64,000 nt of DNA from Microbacterium helvum (GCF_014779795.1 NZ_JACXZS010000001.1:310001-374000), one strand, 5' to 3'. Shown: positions 33,701 through 42,071, counted from the first letter of the stretch. Translations and numbers: made by a program. Notes: generated by a model from the letters alone, not told the origin.

Positions 33701-34315
33701 CCGGCGGTCGGCCACGAGCGCGGCCAGGCGCTCGCGCCGGAGCTCGAACACCGGGAGCAGGTCGTCGACCTCGTGCTCGCTGACGCTGCCGTCGCCGAGG
33801 AGCAGCTGGACGCGGTCCGACCGCGGCACACCCAGCCGATCGAGCTGGTGCACGTAGGCGGCGAGCTGCATCAGGGCGGTGACACGTGCGTGGCGGGCGA
33901 GCTTGGTGTCCTGCACGAGCCAGCGCCGCGCGTCGTCGCGCACGAGGAAGTCGGCGAAGCCGACGAACGACTCCGTCGCGAAGGCCGCCTGGTAGACGAC
34001 CTCGGCGTCCGAGGCCAGCGCCGCGTTCGTCCGGGCCACCGCATCGGCGAGGGCGGCGGCATCCGTCGACCGGGTCTCGGGGATCTCGACTACCTGATCG
34101 CCGAACCGCGCGACGTAATCGTCCAGCACCCGCCGCTCGTGCACGGTGCCGAGCCGGCCCGCACGCTCCAGCGTGAGGTCCTCGGGCTCTTCGACGGCCG
34201 CCACGCGACCCAGCCGCGCGTCGATCGCGCGCAGCCATGCGAACTCGCACTCGGCCGCGGCCTTGAGGTCGCTCGCACTCCAGACGATCCGGCCTTCGCC
34301 TTCGATGTATCGCAT
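30725..34315 (-). CDS. TM0106-family RecB-like nuclease fused to RNase H-like and SF1 helicase domains
   Basis: The ATG at 34315 gives 1196 residues. The N-terminal RecB-like nuclease shows GFADFLVRD, VQDTKLARH and QLAAYVHQL, plus C23 and a CGRCATC cluster near 230, which together resemble the four-cysteine Fe-S site of Cas4/AddB nucleases. A YprB-type RNase H-like domain follows from about 358 (FFDFEGDPLY). The C-terminal third is an SF1 helicase: Walker A GPPGTGKT near 815, VVDEAGQFS, GDPQQLPQVSQG, a VDKFQGKEA motif and NVAISRA. Such proteins are known in actinobacteria, but their role is not established; DNA repair is the usual guess. A purine-rich site precedes the ATG. Confidence 0.87.
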   Translation of the reverse strand: MRYIEGEGRIVWSASDLKAAAECEFAWLRAIDARLGRVAAVEEPEDLTLERAGRLGTVHERRVLDDYVARFGDQVVEIPETRSTDAAALADAVARTNAALASDAEVVYQAAFATESFVGFADFLVRDDARRWLVQDTKLARHARVTALMQLAAYVHQLDRLGVPRSDRVQLLLGDGSVSEHEVDDLLPVFELRRERLAALVADRRLDLGAAGEPIAWGDARGELGVMACGRCATCDAEVVASRDLLLVAGMRPVQRERLRDAGVATIEQLAEAAAAPAGMNPDVFASLRTQARLQLLSPAGTPPLVAPKPPVEAAVLGGEGGVVVAVAEEAPAAPPMPVYEVVAPKALAALPRPDHGDLFFDFEGDPLYTEPPVPGEPTQWGIDYLFGWVDNREQYTPLWAHSFAEEKRALEVFLDLVNLRRQQFPGMHIYHYAPYEPTHLLAMAARHGVREADVDRLLRDGVFVDLYPIVRRALRVGSRSYSIKKLEPLYMGDEVRTSDVQKGDDSIVRYVEARALQADGDEAAAGLVLDDLADYNRYDCVSTRRLRDWLVDRAREADLRPSTDPEPDERAYEPSPRATMLDGLAQQQPEDSVTARALRLGAAAIDYYPRESKSFWATHFLRLREPVSLWDENRDVVVVDHARSTVREDWHFAESGRGGERRLVEIHGDLAPGTRLSEGTNPFALYELPAPYPFEPRARWMHSYRSVTVVEVLDDGAVIEETAVDGITWSELPLALTPPAPPSAGNQQSAIDAWADAVIDASPELPADPATDILRRQAPRTLTGTLPQAGDDIVDAIARAVRDLDRSYLAVQGPPGTGKTYVGSHVIARLVRDHGYKVGVVAQGHATVEQLLERVIAAGVPAAQVGKAPKDASAPHSFTVLPKNGIAAFTGEHQTDGYVIGGTAWDFSHEGRVPRGSLDLLVVDEAGQFSLASTIAVSLAAPRLLLLGDPQQLPQVSQGTHPAPVDTSALGWVMDGADVIPVEYGYFLAQTRRMRPEVAEPVSTLSYRGRLEAHPSTALRRLDGIHPGLIPVPMRHHGNATQSREEAAEVARLVADLIGRQWTDARTDDEGVSTAVPPRPLGQRDLIVVTPYNAQQVAVEEALAAAGFPDVPVGTVDKFQGKEAAVAIVSLAASSGRDAPRGLEFLLLRNRLNVAISRAMHTAYVVYSPGLLDDLPYTPEGVARLSGFARLVGRG

Positions 34316-34471
34316 GCCCTCCCCTTCTTGTTCGACCCTAACCGCGCCCACCGACACCCCGACGCTCGGCCGCCCGCCTGTCACGATCGGTTCCGGCGGC
34401 GCCCCGATGGCGACAGGGGAACGGGAGCGATGGATGCCGCAAGCCCGGACCCACCTGCCAGACTGGAGCGC

Positions 34472-36532
34472 ATGAGCCTGCCCTTCGAGAGCGCGTACCG
34501 GCACGGGTTCGCCCGCGTGGCCGCGTGCACGATCCCGGTCGCGATCGCCGACCCGGCGGCCAACGCCGAAGCCGTGCTCGAGAGCGCCCGCGTGTGCGAT
34601 GCGGACGCCGTCGCCGTCGCCGTCTTCCCCGAGCTGTGCCTCACCGGCTACGCGATCGACGACCTGGTGATGCAGGACCCGGTGCTCGACGCCGTCGAGC
34701 GCGCGATCGAGGGCCTGGTGGCGGCATCCATCGATCTTCTTCCGGTGCTCGTCGTCGGCGCGCCGTTGCGCCATCGCAACCGCCTCTACAACTGCGCCGT
34801 GGTGATCCACCGCGGCGAGCTGCTCGGCGTCGCCCCCAAGTCGTACCTTCCGACGTACCGCGAGTTCTACGAGCGCCGCTGGTACGCGCCGGGCGACGAC
34901 CAGTCCGGGCAGGACATCCGCGTCGGCGAGCTCGAGGCGCCGTTCGGCCCCGATCTGCTGTTCGAGGCGCTCGACGTCCCCGGCCTCGTGGTGCACGCGG
35001 AGATCTGCGAGGACGTCTGGGTGCCGATCCCGCCGTCGTCGCGGGCGGCGCTGGCCGGCGCGACCGTGCTGCTCAACCTCAGCGGCAGCCCCATCACGAT
35101 CGCCCGCGCCGAGGACCGCAAGGACCTGGTGCAGTCGCAGTCGCTGCGGTGCCTCGCCGCATACGCGTACGCCGCCGCGGGGACCGGGGAGTCCACGAAC
35201 GACGTCTCGTGGGACGGCCAGACGATGATCTACGAGGGCGGCAGCCTGCTCGACGAGACCGAGCGCTTCCCCGACGGGCCGCGCCGCTCGATCGCGGACG
35301 TCGACCTCGACCGGCTGCGCCAGGACCGGCTGCGCCAGGGCACGTTCGACGACAACCGCCGCACCGTCGGCGCGGACTCCGGGTTCCGCACCGTCCACTT
35401 CCGGCTCGACCCGCCGCGGGCCGATGTGGGGCTGCGCCGCGCCCTCGACCGCTTCCCCTTCGTGCCCGACGACCCCGCACGCCTCGCGCAGGACTGCTAC
35501 GAGGCCTTCAACATCCAGGTGTCGGGGCTCGTGCAGCGCCTGCGCGCGATCGGGGGCCCGAAGCCCGTGATCGGCGTGAGCGGCGGCCTCGACTCGACGC
35601 ACGCGCTGCTGGTCGTCGCCCGGGCGATGGACCGGATGGGACGCCCGCGCAGCGACATCCTCGCGTACACCATGCCCGGCTTCGCGACGAGCGAGCACAC
35701 CAAGTCGAACGCGATCGCGCTGGCGGAATCTGTCGGCGCGTCGATCGAGACCATCGACATCCGCCCGGCCGCGACCGAGATGCTGCAGCGCCTCGGTCAC
35801 CCGTTCGCCGACGGCGAGCCGGTGCACGACGTGACGTTCGAGAACGTGCAGGCGGGGCTGCGCACCGACTACCTGTTCCGCCTCGCGAACCACCACGGCG
35901 GCATGGTCATCGGCACCTCCGATCTGTCCGAGCTCGCACTCGGCTGGGCGACCTACGGCGTCGGCGACCACATGAGCCACTACGCCGTGAACGCCGGGGT
36001 GCCGAAGACTCTCATCCAGCACGTCATCCGCTGGGTGATCGCGCACGGCGAGGGCGTCGACGCCGCCGAGGCTGCGGTGCTGCAGTCCGTCCTCGACACC
36101 GAGATCTCGCCCGAACTCGTGCCGGCGGGCCAGGACGGCAGGATGCAGTCCACCGAGGACCGCATCGGACCGTACGCGCTGCACGACTTCGCGCTGTTCC
36201 ACATCCTGCGCTACGGGTTCCGGCCGTCGAAGATCGCGTTCCTCGCCGAGCACGCCTGGCGCGACGCCGGCGCCGGGGCGTGGCCCCCGGGATTCCCCGA
36301 CGAGGACCGGTACGCCTACGACCTGCCCACCGTCGCGAAATGGCTGCAGGTGTTCCTCACGCGCTACTTCGCCTTCGCGCAGTTCAAGCGCTCCGCGATC
36401 CCCAACGGCCCGAAGGTGTCACCGGCGGGCTCGCTGTCGCCGCGCGGCGACTGGCGTGCACCTTCCGACGGCAACGCGCGCGCGTGGCTGGCCGAGCTCG
36501 CAGCGGCGCTGCCGGATCTCGTGAACGACTGA
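34472..36532 (+). CDS. nadE: NAD(+) synthase, glutamine-hydrolysing
   Basis: The 686-residue enzyme joins a nitrilase-type glutaminase to an ammonia-dependent NAD synthetase. The glutaminase triad is E54 (VFPELCLTGY), K123 (APKSYLPTYREFYE) and C179 (AEICEDVW). The synthetase half has the ATP-pyrophosphatase loop GVSGGLDSTHALL at about 368-380 and downstream GTSDLSELALGWATYGVGDH. It converts nicotinate adenine dinucleotide to NAD. CAGACT lies 7 nt before the ATG, so it may be leaderless. It is divergent from the nuclease-helicase. Confidence 0.95.
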   Translation: MSLPFESAYRHGFARVAACTIPVAIADPAANAEAVLESARVCDADAVAVAVFPELCLTGYAIDDLVMQDPVLDAVERAIEGLVAASIDLLPVLVVGAPLRHRNRLYNCAVVIHRGELLGVAPKSYLPTYREFYERRWYAPGDDQSGQDIRVGELEAPFGPDLLFEALDVPGLVVHAEICEDVWVPIPPSSRAALAGATVLLNLSGSPITIARAEDRKDLVQSQSLRCLAAYAYAAAGTGESTNDVSWDGQTMIYEGGSLLDETERFPDGPRRSIADVDLDRLRQDRLRQGTFDDNRRTVGADSGFRTVHFRLDPPRADVGLRRALDRFPFVPDDPARLAQDCYEAFNIQVSGLVQRLRAIGGPKPVIGVSGGLDSTHALLVVARAMDRMGRPRSDILAYTMPGFATSEHTKSNAIALAESVGASIETIDIRPAATEMLQRLGHPFADGEPVHDVTFENVQAGLRTDYLFRLANHHGGMVIGTSDLSELALGWATYGVGDHMSHYAVNAGVPKTLIQHVIRWVIAHGEGVDAAEAAVLQSVLDTEISPELVPAGQDGRMQSTEDRIGPYALHDFALFHILRYGFRPSKIAFLAEHAWRDAGAGAWPPGFPDEDRYAYDLPTVAKWLQVFLTRYFAFAQFKRSAIPNGPKVSPAGSLSPRGDWRAPSDGNARAWLAELAAALPDLVND

Positions 36533-36548
36533 TTCGGTGGATGCCGGG

Positions 36549-36579
36549 CGCCCGGGCCGTCCGTGCGGCCGGGGCGTTT
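36549..36579 (+). terminator. Rho-independent terminator after nadE
   Basis: CGCCCGGGCCG (36549-36559) pairs with CGGCCGGGGCG (36566-36576) with one mismatch, followed by TTTCGTCTT. It is preceded by a GGATGCC copy. Confidence 0.65.
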
Positions 36580-36594
36580 CGTCTTCGCTCCTTC

Positions 36595-36636
36595 GTCGCT
36601 CCGCTCAACGAGCGGGAGGGTCGCTCCGCTCAACGA
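36595..36636. repeat. Direct repeat GTCGCTCCGCTCAACGA (two copies)
   Basis: The 17-mer occurs at 36595-36611 and 36620-36636, in the 3' region between nadE and the PPTase-like gene. It resembles an intergenic repeat family common in Microbacteriaceae (general knowledge), also represented at 24904-24926. Confidence 0.5.
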
Positions 36637-37217
36637 CCGGATGCGACGTCCGGCGCGTACGCGAGCGTGATGATCCAGCTGTCGCGCGAAGCGTCGGCGA
36701 GCCGGTACTGCACCTTGCGGTCGGGCAGCCAGCCCTTGGTGAGCGAGCTGTCCAGTCGCACGTGGTCGGCGGCGACGCGGGCGCCGCGTCCGTCGGCGTC
36801 GCGAACCGCCTCGACCCGCGTCCAGTGCGCGAGCAGCTTCGGCAGGTCGTGCTCGTCGAAGAGGTGCGAGTGGCGCTGCATGACGTGCAGGTCGCTCTCG
36901 TCGGGGTGGGCGTCGCGCAGGTCGAGGCCGAGCGGCAAGGCCGGATCGGTGAGCGCGACGACCGTTGCGGCGCGGAAGTTCGCGTTGCGGATCTTCAGCG
37001 GCACCTCTTCGCCGCCGACCTCGACGATCAGCTGCGTGTGGAAGCCGAAGGTGCGGGGCGCCTCGCGCTCGACGCGGACGTCCTTCGGCTCGACGCCGAG
37101 TCGCGCCGCGACGAGCTCCTTCGCGAGCTGACGCTTGCGGTCGTGCTCGGGCATCTTGGGGTCCCACCCGAGCCGCGCCGTGATCCCCGCCGGAGTGTCG
37201 AGAAGCACCGATTGCAT
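36630..37217 (-). CDS. 4'-phosphopantetheinyl transferase superfamily-like protein
   Basis: The ATG at 37217 follows GAGGTGG and gives 195 residues. The layout recalls PPTases: LGLDLR (D99), a spacer, then AHWTRVEAVRDADGRG (131-145), comparable to the family's W-T-K-E-A--K-A-G-G pattern. However, the usual lysine is Asp or Ala here, and the second acidic position is uncertain. It could therefore be a degenerate or divergent PPTase, or an unrelated fold with a chance match. It converges on nadE, and the divergent FAD oxidoreductase starts 140 bp away. Confidence 0.55.
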   Translation of the reverse strand: MQSVLLDTPAGITARLGWDPKMPEHDRKRQLAKELVAARLGVEPKDVRVEREAPRTFGFHTQLIVEVGGEEVPLKIRNANFRAATVVALTDPALPLGLDLRDAHPDESDLHVMQRHSHLFDEHDLPKLLAHWTRVEAVRDADGRGARVAADHVRLDSSLTKGWLPDRKVQYRLADASRDSWIITLAYAPDVASGR

Positions 37218-37357
37218 GATCCACCTCATCCCCTGCGGACCGTCCGCACCACCATCCTGTCCCCGGCGCGAGCGGGGAGGAAGAGCGCCACGCCCACACG
37301 ATGCGTCCGGGCGCAAGGGCCGCCGTCACGGTGGCTGCCCGGTGGGAGGATGGAGCC

Positions 37358-38833
37358 ATGGCCAGGCGTGCGACGGTGGTCGGAAGCGGACCCAACGGGC
37401 TCGCCGCCGCCGTGTCGCTCGCCCGCGCGGGGTACGAGGTGCGGGTGCTGGAAGCGTCGTCGACGGTCGGCGGCGGCGTCCGCACGGCCTCGCTGACCCT
37501 TCCCGGATTCCACCACGACGTGTGCTCGGCGGTGCACCCCGCGGCGCTGTCGTCCCCCTTCTTCCGCGCGTTCGGACTCGGCGAGCGGATCGAGTGGGTG
37601 CACCCGCGCGCGTCGTACGCACAGCCGCTCGACGGCGGCCGGGCGGCGATCGCGTGGCGCGACCTCGAGCGCACCGCCGATGCGCTGGGCACCGACGCGC
37701 GGGCCTGGCGGGCCGTCGTCCGACCGCTCACCCGCCACCTCGGCGATGTGGTGGACTTCGCCGGGTCTCAGCTGCTGCGGTGGCCGCGGCATCCACTCAC
37801 CACCGTCCGTTTCGGGCTCCGCGCCCTGCAGCTGGGCTCGACGCTCGGACGCGGCACGTTCGCGACCGAGGAGGCGAACGCTCTGATCGCCGGCGTGCTC
37901 GCACACGCCAACACGCGCATGCCGTCGCTCGGCGCCGCCGCATCGGGACTGTTCCTCGCGGCGCACGCTCACTCCGCCGACGGCTGGGCGTTCCCGCGCG
38001 GCGGCGCGCAGATGATCGCCGACGCGCTGGTGGCCGACCTCTACGAGCACGGCGGCACGGTCGAGACGCGGCGCCACGTCACCTCGCTCGGCGAGCTCGA
38101 CTGGGGCGACGCCGCTGCCGGCGACCTGTTGCTGCTCGACACCACGCCACGGCTGCTGCTGACGCATCCCGGACTGCCGCCCAGGTATGCCGCGGCGATC
38201 CGCCGCTACCGCTACGGCGCCGCCGCCGCGAAGGTCGACTTCGCACTGGACGCGCCGGTGCCGTGGGCTCACCCGGACGTCGCGCTCTCCCCCACGGTGC
38301 ACCTCGGCGGCACGCGCGAGGAGATCGAGGCGAGCGAGAACGCCGTCGCCCGCGGCGGGATGTCCGAGCACCCGTACGTGCTGGCGGTGCAGCCGACGAT
38401 CCTGGACTCGTCGCGCGCTCCCGCCGGCAAGCACGTGCTGTGGGCGTACATCCATGTGCCGGCGGCGTCGACGCTCGATCCCACCGAACTCGTGGTGCGC
38501 CAGGTGGAGCGATTCGCACCGGGCTTCCGCCACCACATCCTTGCCAGCCACGCGATGACCGCAGCTCAGCGGGCGGTGTTCAATCCGGCCGACGTCGGCG
38601 GCGACGTCCTGGGCGGCGCTTTCACCTTCGCTCAGGCGTTCCGCCGCCCCGTCGTGTCGACCAGGCCGTGGCGCACGCCCCTGCGGGGCGTCTATCTCGC
38701 CTCGGCGTCGACGCCGCCCGGGCCCGGAGTGACCGGCATGCCGGGCTGGTACGCGGCCCGTCAGGCGCTGCGCGACGCCGCCCGCCACGGGTACGGCGAG
38801 CGCCTCGAGCTCGAGGACCTGTTCGGGACGTGA
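37358..38833 (+). CDS. NAD(P)/FAD-dependent oxidoreductase, phytoene desaturase-like
   Basis: The 491-residue protein begins with a dinucleotide-binding motif VVGSGPNGLAAAVSLARAG and the second FAD motif LEASSTVGGGVRT. It ends with GVYLASASTPPGPGVTGMPGWYAARQAL, the C-terminal FAD motif of the crtI/amine-oxidase superfamily. Homologues are distributed among actinobacteria as uncharacterised FAD enzymes distinct from true phytoene desaturases. It is 4 bp upstream of the lipase-maturation-factor homologue, so the two are likely co-transcribed. The start is the ATG at 37358; an upstream in-frame start would add 19 unconserved residues. Confidence 0.87.
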   Translation: MARRATVVGSGPNGLAAAVSLARAGYEVRVLEASSTVGGGVRTASLTLPGFHHDVCSAVHPAALSSPFFRAFGLGERIEWVHPRASYAQPLDGGRAAIAWRDLERTADALGTDARAWRAVVRPLTRHLGDVVDFAGSQLLRWPRHPLTTVRFGLRALQLGSTLGRGTFATEEANALIAGVLAHANTRMPSLGAAASGLFLAAHAHSADGWAFPRGGAQMIADALVADLYEHGGTVETRRHVTSLGELDWGDAAAGDLLLLDTTPRLLLTHPGLPPRYAAAIRRYRYGAAAAKVDFALDAPVPWAHPDVALSPTVHLGGTREEIEASENAVARGGMSEHPYVLAVQPTILDSSRAPAGKHVLWAYIHVPAASTLDPTELVVRQVERFAPGFRHHILASHAMTAAQRAVFNPADVGGDVLGGAFTFAQAFRRPVVSTRPWRTPLRGVYLASASTPPGPGVTGMPGWYAARQALRDAARHGYGERLELEDLFGT

Positions 38834-38837
38834 GCCG

Positions 38838-40370
38838 ATGGACGGGTGGGCGGCAGTCGACTTCGAGTTCGCGCGGCAGGTGCTGCAGCGGGGCATCGCG
38901 GCTCTGTACGTCGTGGCCTTCGTCTCGACGCTGAACCAGTTCCGCCCGCTCCTCGGCGAGCACGGGCTGCTGCCCGCGCCGGAGTTGCTCACGTGGGCGC
39001 ACGGCGGTGTCGCGAAGGGACGCAAGTGGTCCCCACGCCTTCTCCACGCGCCGCTGACGCGTCGCGCGGAGCCTCGCGGCGCGTGGGCCCAGCTTCACCC
39101 CACCGTGTTCCGGTACCTCCGGTACACCGACCGGCGCCTGGTGGCGCTGTGCGTGGGCGGCGTGGCCGTAGCCGGAGCGCTGGCCGCCGGCATCCCTCAA
39201 CTCGGTCCGCCGTGGGTGCCGATGCTGTGCTTCCTCGCACTGTGGCTGGGGTACATGTCGATCACGTCGATCGGCCAGACGTTCTACGGGTTCGGGTGGG
39301 AGATGCTGCTGCTGGAGGCCGGGTTCCTCGCGGCGTTCCTCGGCTCGGACGACCAGCCGCCGCCGACCGTCGTGATCGTGCTGTTCTGGTGGCTGGTGTT
39401 CCGGCTCGAATTCGGCGCGGGGATGATCAAGATCCGCGGCGGGCGAGAGTGGCGCGACCTCACCGCGCTGACCTATCACCACGAGACCCAGCCGATGCCC
39501 GGCCCGCTCAGCCGCCAGGCGCATCTGCTGCCCCGCTGGTTCCACAAGGGCGAGGTGCTGGGCAACCACTTCGCGCAGCTGGTGGTGCCGTGGTTCCTGT
39601 TCGCGCCGCTGGCCGGGCTCGGGGTCCCCGGTCCCGTGCCGGCGATCGTCGGCGCGGTCGCCGCGGCGATCGTGATCGCGACGCAGCTGTGGCTCGTGCT
39701 CACGGGCAACTTCGCGTGGCTCAACTGGATGACGATCGTGCTCGCGTTCTCGGCGATCGGCGTGCCGGGAGTGGGACGGGTGGATGCCGGCGGTGGGGCA
39801 TCCGCTCTCCCGGTGTACTGGGTCGTGGTGACGTGCGCGATCGGGCTGCTGTACGCATGGCTCAGCTGGGCGCCGCTGCGCAACCTGTTCGCCCGCCGCC
39901 AGCTCATGAACGCGAGCTTCAATCGCTGGCAGCTGGCGAACGCCTACGGCGCGTTCGGCACGGTGACGAGGGAGCGCATCGAGATCGTCGTGGAGGGCAC
40001 TCTCGACGACGACCCGCACACGGCTACGTGGCACGAGTACGGGTTCAAGGGCAAGCCCGGCGACCTGCGCCGCATCCCCCGGCAGTTCGCGCCGTACCAT
40101 CTGCGGCTGGACTGGCTGATGTGGTTCCTGCCGCTCGGCCGGTCGCTCGACGACTGGTTCACAGCGTTCCTGGTGAAGCTCCTCGAAGCGGATGCCGCCA
40201 CCCTGCGCCTGCTCGACGACGACCCGTTCGCGGGTCAGCGGCCCCGCTATGTGCGGGCGGTGTCGTACCGGTACCGGTTCACGACCCGCGCGGAGTTCCG
40301 CGAGAGCCGCGCCCGCTGGAAGCGGGACCGGCGGCGGCCGGTGATGGGCCCGGTGTCGCTGCGCGGGTGA
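38838..40370 (+). CDS. Lipase maturation factor (LMF1) family membrane protein
   Basis: The 510-residue protein has about eight TM segments and the family hallmarks GQTFYGFGWEMLLLEAGFLA, a LEFGAGMIKIRGG.EWRDLTAL segment and a C-terminal soluble part with YGAFGTVTRERIEIVVEG and WHEYGFKGKPGDLRR. LMF1 matures lipases in vertebrates; the bacterial role is unknown. It follows the FAD oxidoreductase by 4 bp. An inverted pair of GGATGCC copies lies within its coding sequence at about 39782-39805. Confidence 0.88.
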   Translation: MDGWAAVDFEFARQVLQRGIAALYVVAFVSTLNQFRPLLGEHGLLPAPELLTWAHGGVAKGRKWSPRLLHAPLTRRAEPRGAWAQLHPTVFRYLRYTDRRLVALCVGGVAVAGALAAGIPQLGPPWVPMLCFLALWLGYMSITSIGQTFYGFGWEMLLLEAGFLAAFLGSDDQPPPTVVIVLFWWLVFRLEFGAGMIKIRGGREWRDLTALTYHHETQPMPGPLSRQAHLLPRWFHKGEVLGNHFAQLVVPWFLFAPLAGLGVPGPVPAIVGAVAAAIVIATQLWLVLTGNFAWLNWMTIVLAFSAIGVPGVGRVDAGGGASALPVYWVVVTCAIGLLYAWLSWAPLRNLFARRQLMNASFNRWQLANAYGAFGTVTRERIEIVVEGTLDDDPHTATWHEYGFKGKPGDLRRIPRQFAPYHLRLDWLMWFLPLGRSLDDWFTAFLVKLLEADAATLRLLDDDPFAGQRPRYVRAVSYRYRFTTRAEFRESRARWKRDRRRPVMGPVSLRG

Positions 40371-40402
40371 GGGATGCCGGCGCCCGCGGTCGGCGGCATC
40401 CC
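40371..40402 (+). terminator. Terminator hairpin (GGATGCC family)
   Basis: GGGATGCCG (40371-40379) pairs with CGGCATCCC (40394-40402), starting right after the LMF stop. Additional GC pairs are possible inside. Confidence 0.7.
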
Positions 40403-40449
40403 GCTGTCCTCCGCTCCCGGCCCGTCTGTCTCGTCTCCGCCTCTTCCGC

Positions 40450-40504
40450 GAGACCGCGCGATAGCACCGTCTGTCGAACCGGGCCGGTGCTGTCACGCGG
40501 TCTC
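40450..40504. repeat. Long-arm intergenic palindrome P4
   Basis: Arms 40450-40468 and 40486-40504 (19 bp, GAGACCGCGCGATAGCACC) are complementary apart from two positions that could pair as G-T or A-C. The loop is 17 nt. It lies between the convergent LMF and MFS genes, 48 bp beyond the LMF terminator. Confidence 0.8.
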
Positions 40505-40531
40505 GCCCCGCGGCCCGGCCAGAAGGGCGGG

Positions 40532-42058
40532 TCAGGGCATCGGGCCGCCGGTGTCGGCCGACGACCGGCGGGTGCGACGGCGGGCGGTGAGGTCGACGAT
40601 GGCCACGAGGAACGCGAGCGCCAGGAACACCCCGACCGACAGCATCCCGAACGCGTACGCATCGTGGAACACGACCAGGTCGTCGTGCGAGCCGGACTCG
40701 CGATAGATGGCCGCGTAGAACATCGACAGCGCGACCGCCGTGCCGACGGCGGCGCCGATGCGCTGACCGAGCTGGCCGACGGAGCCCGCCAGGCCGCCCT
40801 GCTTCACCGGGATGTCGGCGAGAGTGAGCGTCTGGTTCGGGGCGATGACCAGACCGCCGCCGGCGCCGCCGATCGTCATGACGACGGCGGCGATATAGGG
40901 CACCCACGCCGGATCCGAGTACAGCGCCGTGAGCACGAGGCCGGCCACGCAGAGCATCATGCCGACGAGGCCCCACACCACGACCACGCGGCCATGCGTG
41001 TTGACCAGGTTGCCGCCGACCCACGACGTGATCGCGCTCGCGAGCGCGAAGCCGATCGACACCATGCCGGCGTACACCGGCGCGAGCCCGAGCCCCAGTT
41101 GGAGGAACAGGGTGGTCACCAGGAACATCGCGGGCGTCGCGGTGAAGTACGCCGTCTGCAGCAGCGTGCCGTTGCGGAACGACTCCACCCCGAACAGGCT
41201 CAGCGGCAGCAGCGGGCTGCGACCGCGGGACGCGTAGCGGCGCTCCCACGCGATGAACGCCGACACGAACAGTGCGAAGGCCGCCAGCATCCACCAGCGT
41301 GCCGGGTTGTCGGTCGGCGCGCCGGTCGTGAACAGGAACGGCCACATGAGCGAGACGACGCTCAGGCCGAACAGCAGTACGCCCACCGGGTCCAGCTGGA
41401 CCGGACGCTGCGACCGGGTGCGGGTGTCGGGCAGCAGCCACAGCGCGAACGCGATCGCGATCAGGCACAGCGGCACGTTCATCCAGAAGATGAGCCGCCA
41501 GCCGTCGGTCGGGCCACCCAGCGCGATCAGCAGGCCGCCGAGGGTGGGTCCGAACGCGGTGGCCACGCCGATCGTCGCTCCGAACAGTCCGAAGGCGCGG
41601 CCCCGCTCCTTGCCCTGGAAGAGCTCCTGGGTCATGCCGATCACCTGCGGCATCTGCACGCCGGCGGCCGCACCCTGCAGCAGCCGCGCCACCAGCAGGA
41701 ACCCGGCCGTCGGGGCGAGAGCGCAGGCGATGCTGGTCAGCGTGTACAGCGACAGGCCCACGACGAACAGCGTGCGGCGCGAGCGCTGGTCGCCCAGTCG
41801 CCCCATGGGCACGAGCGTGAGCCCGAACGTCAGCACGAAGCCCGACACGATCAGCTGCAGCTCGGTCGACCCGGCTCCCAGCACCTCGCCGATGGACGGC
41901 AGCGCGACGTTGACCTTCGTCATGTCGAGGATCGTGATCGCCGCCACCGAGGCGCACACCCAGAAGGCGCGCCATCGCGCACCTGAGCTGAGCGGGATGA
42001 CCGCCGTGTGTGCGGGCACCGGCGCCGCACCCGAGCGAGGCTGATCGGTCTTCGACAT
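40532..42058 (-). CDS. MFS transporter, DHA2 (EmrB/QacA) family
   Basis: The 508-residue protein has 14 predicted TM segments. Typical DHA2 elements include SVAAITILDMTKVNVALPSIG at TM1, the motif A loop MGRLGDQRSRRTLF and the motif C region FGLFGATIGVATAFGPTLGGLL. It probably exports drugs or a cell product with proton exchange. TAGCCT lies 7 nt before the ATG, suggesting a leaderless transcript. No regulator gene is adjacent; the nucleosidase gene is divergent. Confidence 0.9.
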   Translation of the reverse strand: MSKTDQPRSGAAPVPAHTAVIPLSSGARWRAFWVCASVAAITILDMTKVNVALPSIGEVLGAGSTELQLIVSGFVLTFGLTLVPMGRLGDQRSRRTLFVVGLSLYTLTSIACALAPTAGFLLVARLLQGAAAGVQMPQVIGMTQELFQGKERGRAFGLFGATIGVATAFGPTLGGLLIALGGPTDGWRLIFWMNVPLCLIAIAFALWLLPDTRTRSQRPVQLDPVGVLLFGLSVVSLMWPFLFTTGAPTDNPARWWMLAAFALFVSAFIAWERRYASRGRSPLLPLSLFGVESFRNGTLLQTAYFTATPAMFLVTTLFLQLGLGLAPVYAGMVSIGFALASAITSWVGGNLVNTHGRVVVVWGLVGMMLCVAGLVLTALYSDPAWVPYIAAVVMTIGGAGGGLVIAPNQTLTLADIPVKQGGLAGSVGQLGQRIGAAVGTAVALSMFYAAIYRESGSHDDLVVFHDAYAFGMLSVGVFLALAFLVAIVDLTARRRTRRSSADTGGPMP

Positions 42059-42065
42059 CAGGTTC

Positions 42066-42071
42066 AGGCTA
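42066..42071 (-). promoter_or_regulatory. -10 element (TAGCCT) for leaderless MFS gene
   Basis: TAGCCT on the minus strand lies 7 nt before the ATG at 42058. Confidence 0.4.

Noticed and set aside
32456..34471. In-frame upstream extension of nadE over 600 codons
   Set aside because: It runs antisense to the nuclease-helicase gene and is Arg-rich; nadE starts at 34472 with a normal N-terminus.
37358..38833. True carotenoid phytoene desaturase crtI
   Set aside because: No crtB, crtE or other carotenoid gene is adjacent, and the neighbour is an LMF homologue; only the superfamily is supported.
38622..41975. 1117-codon minus-strand frame
   Set aside because: It overlaps the LMF and MFS genes in other frames, lacks motifs and is Arg/Pro-rich.
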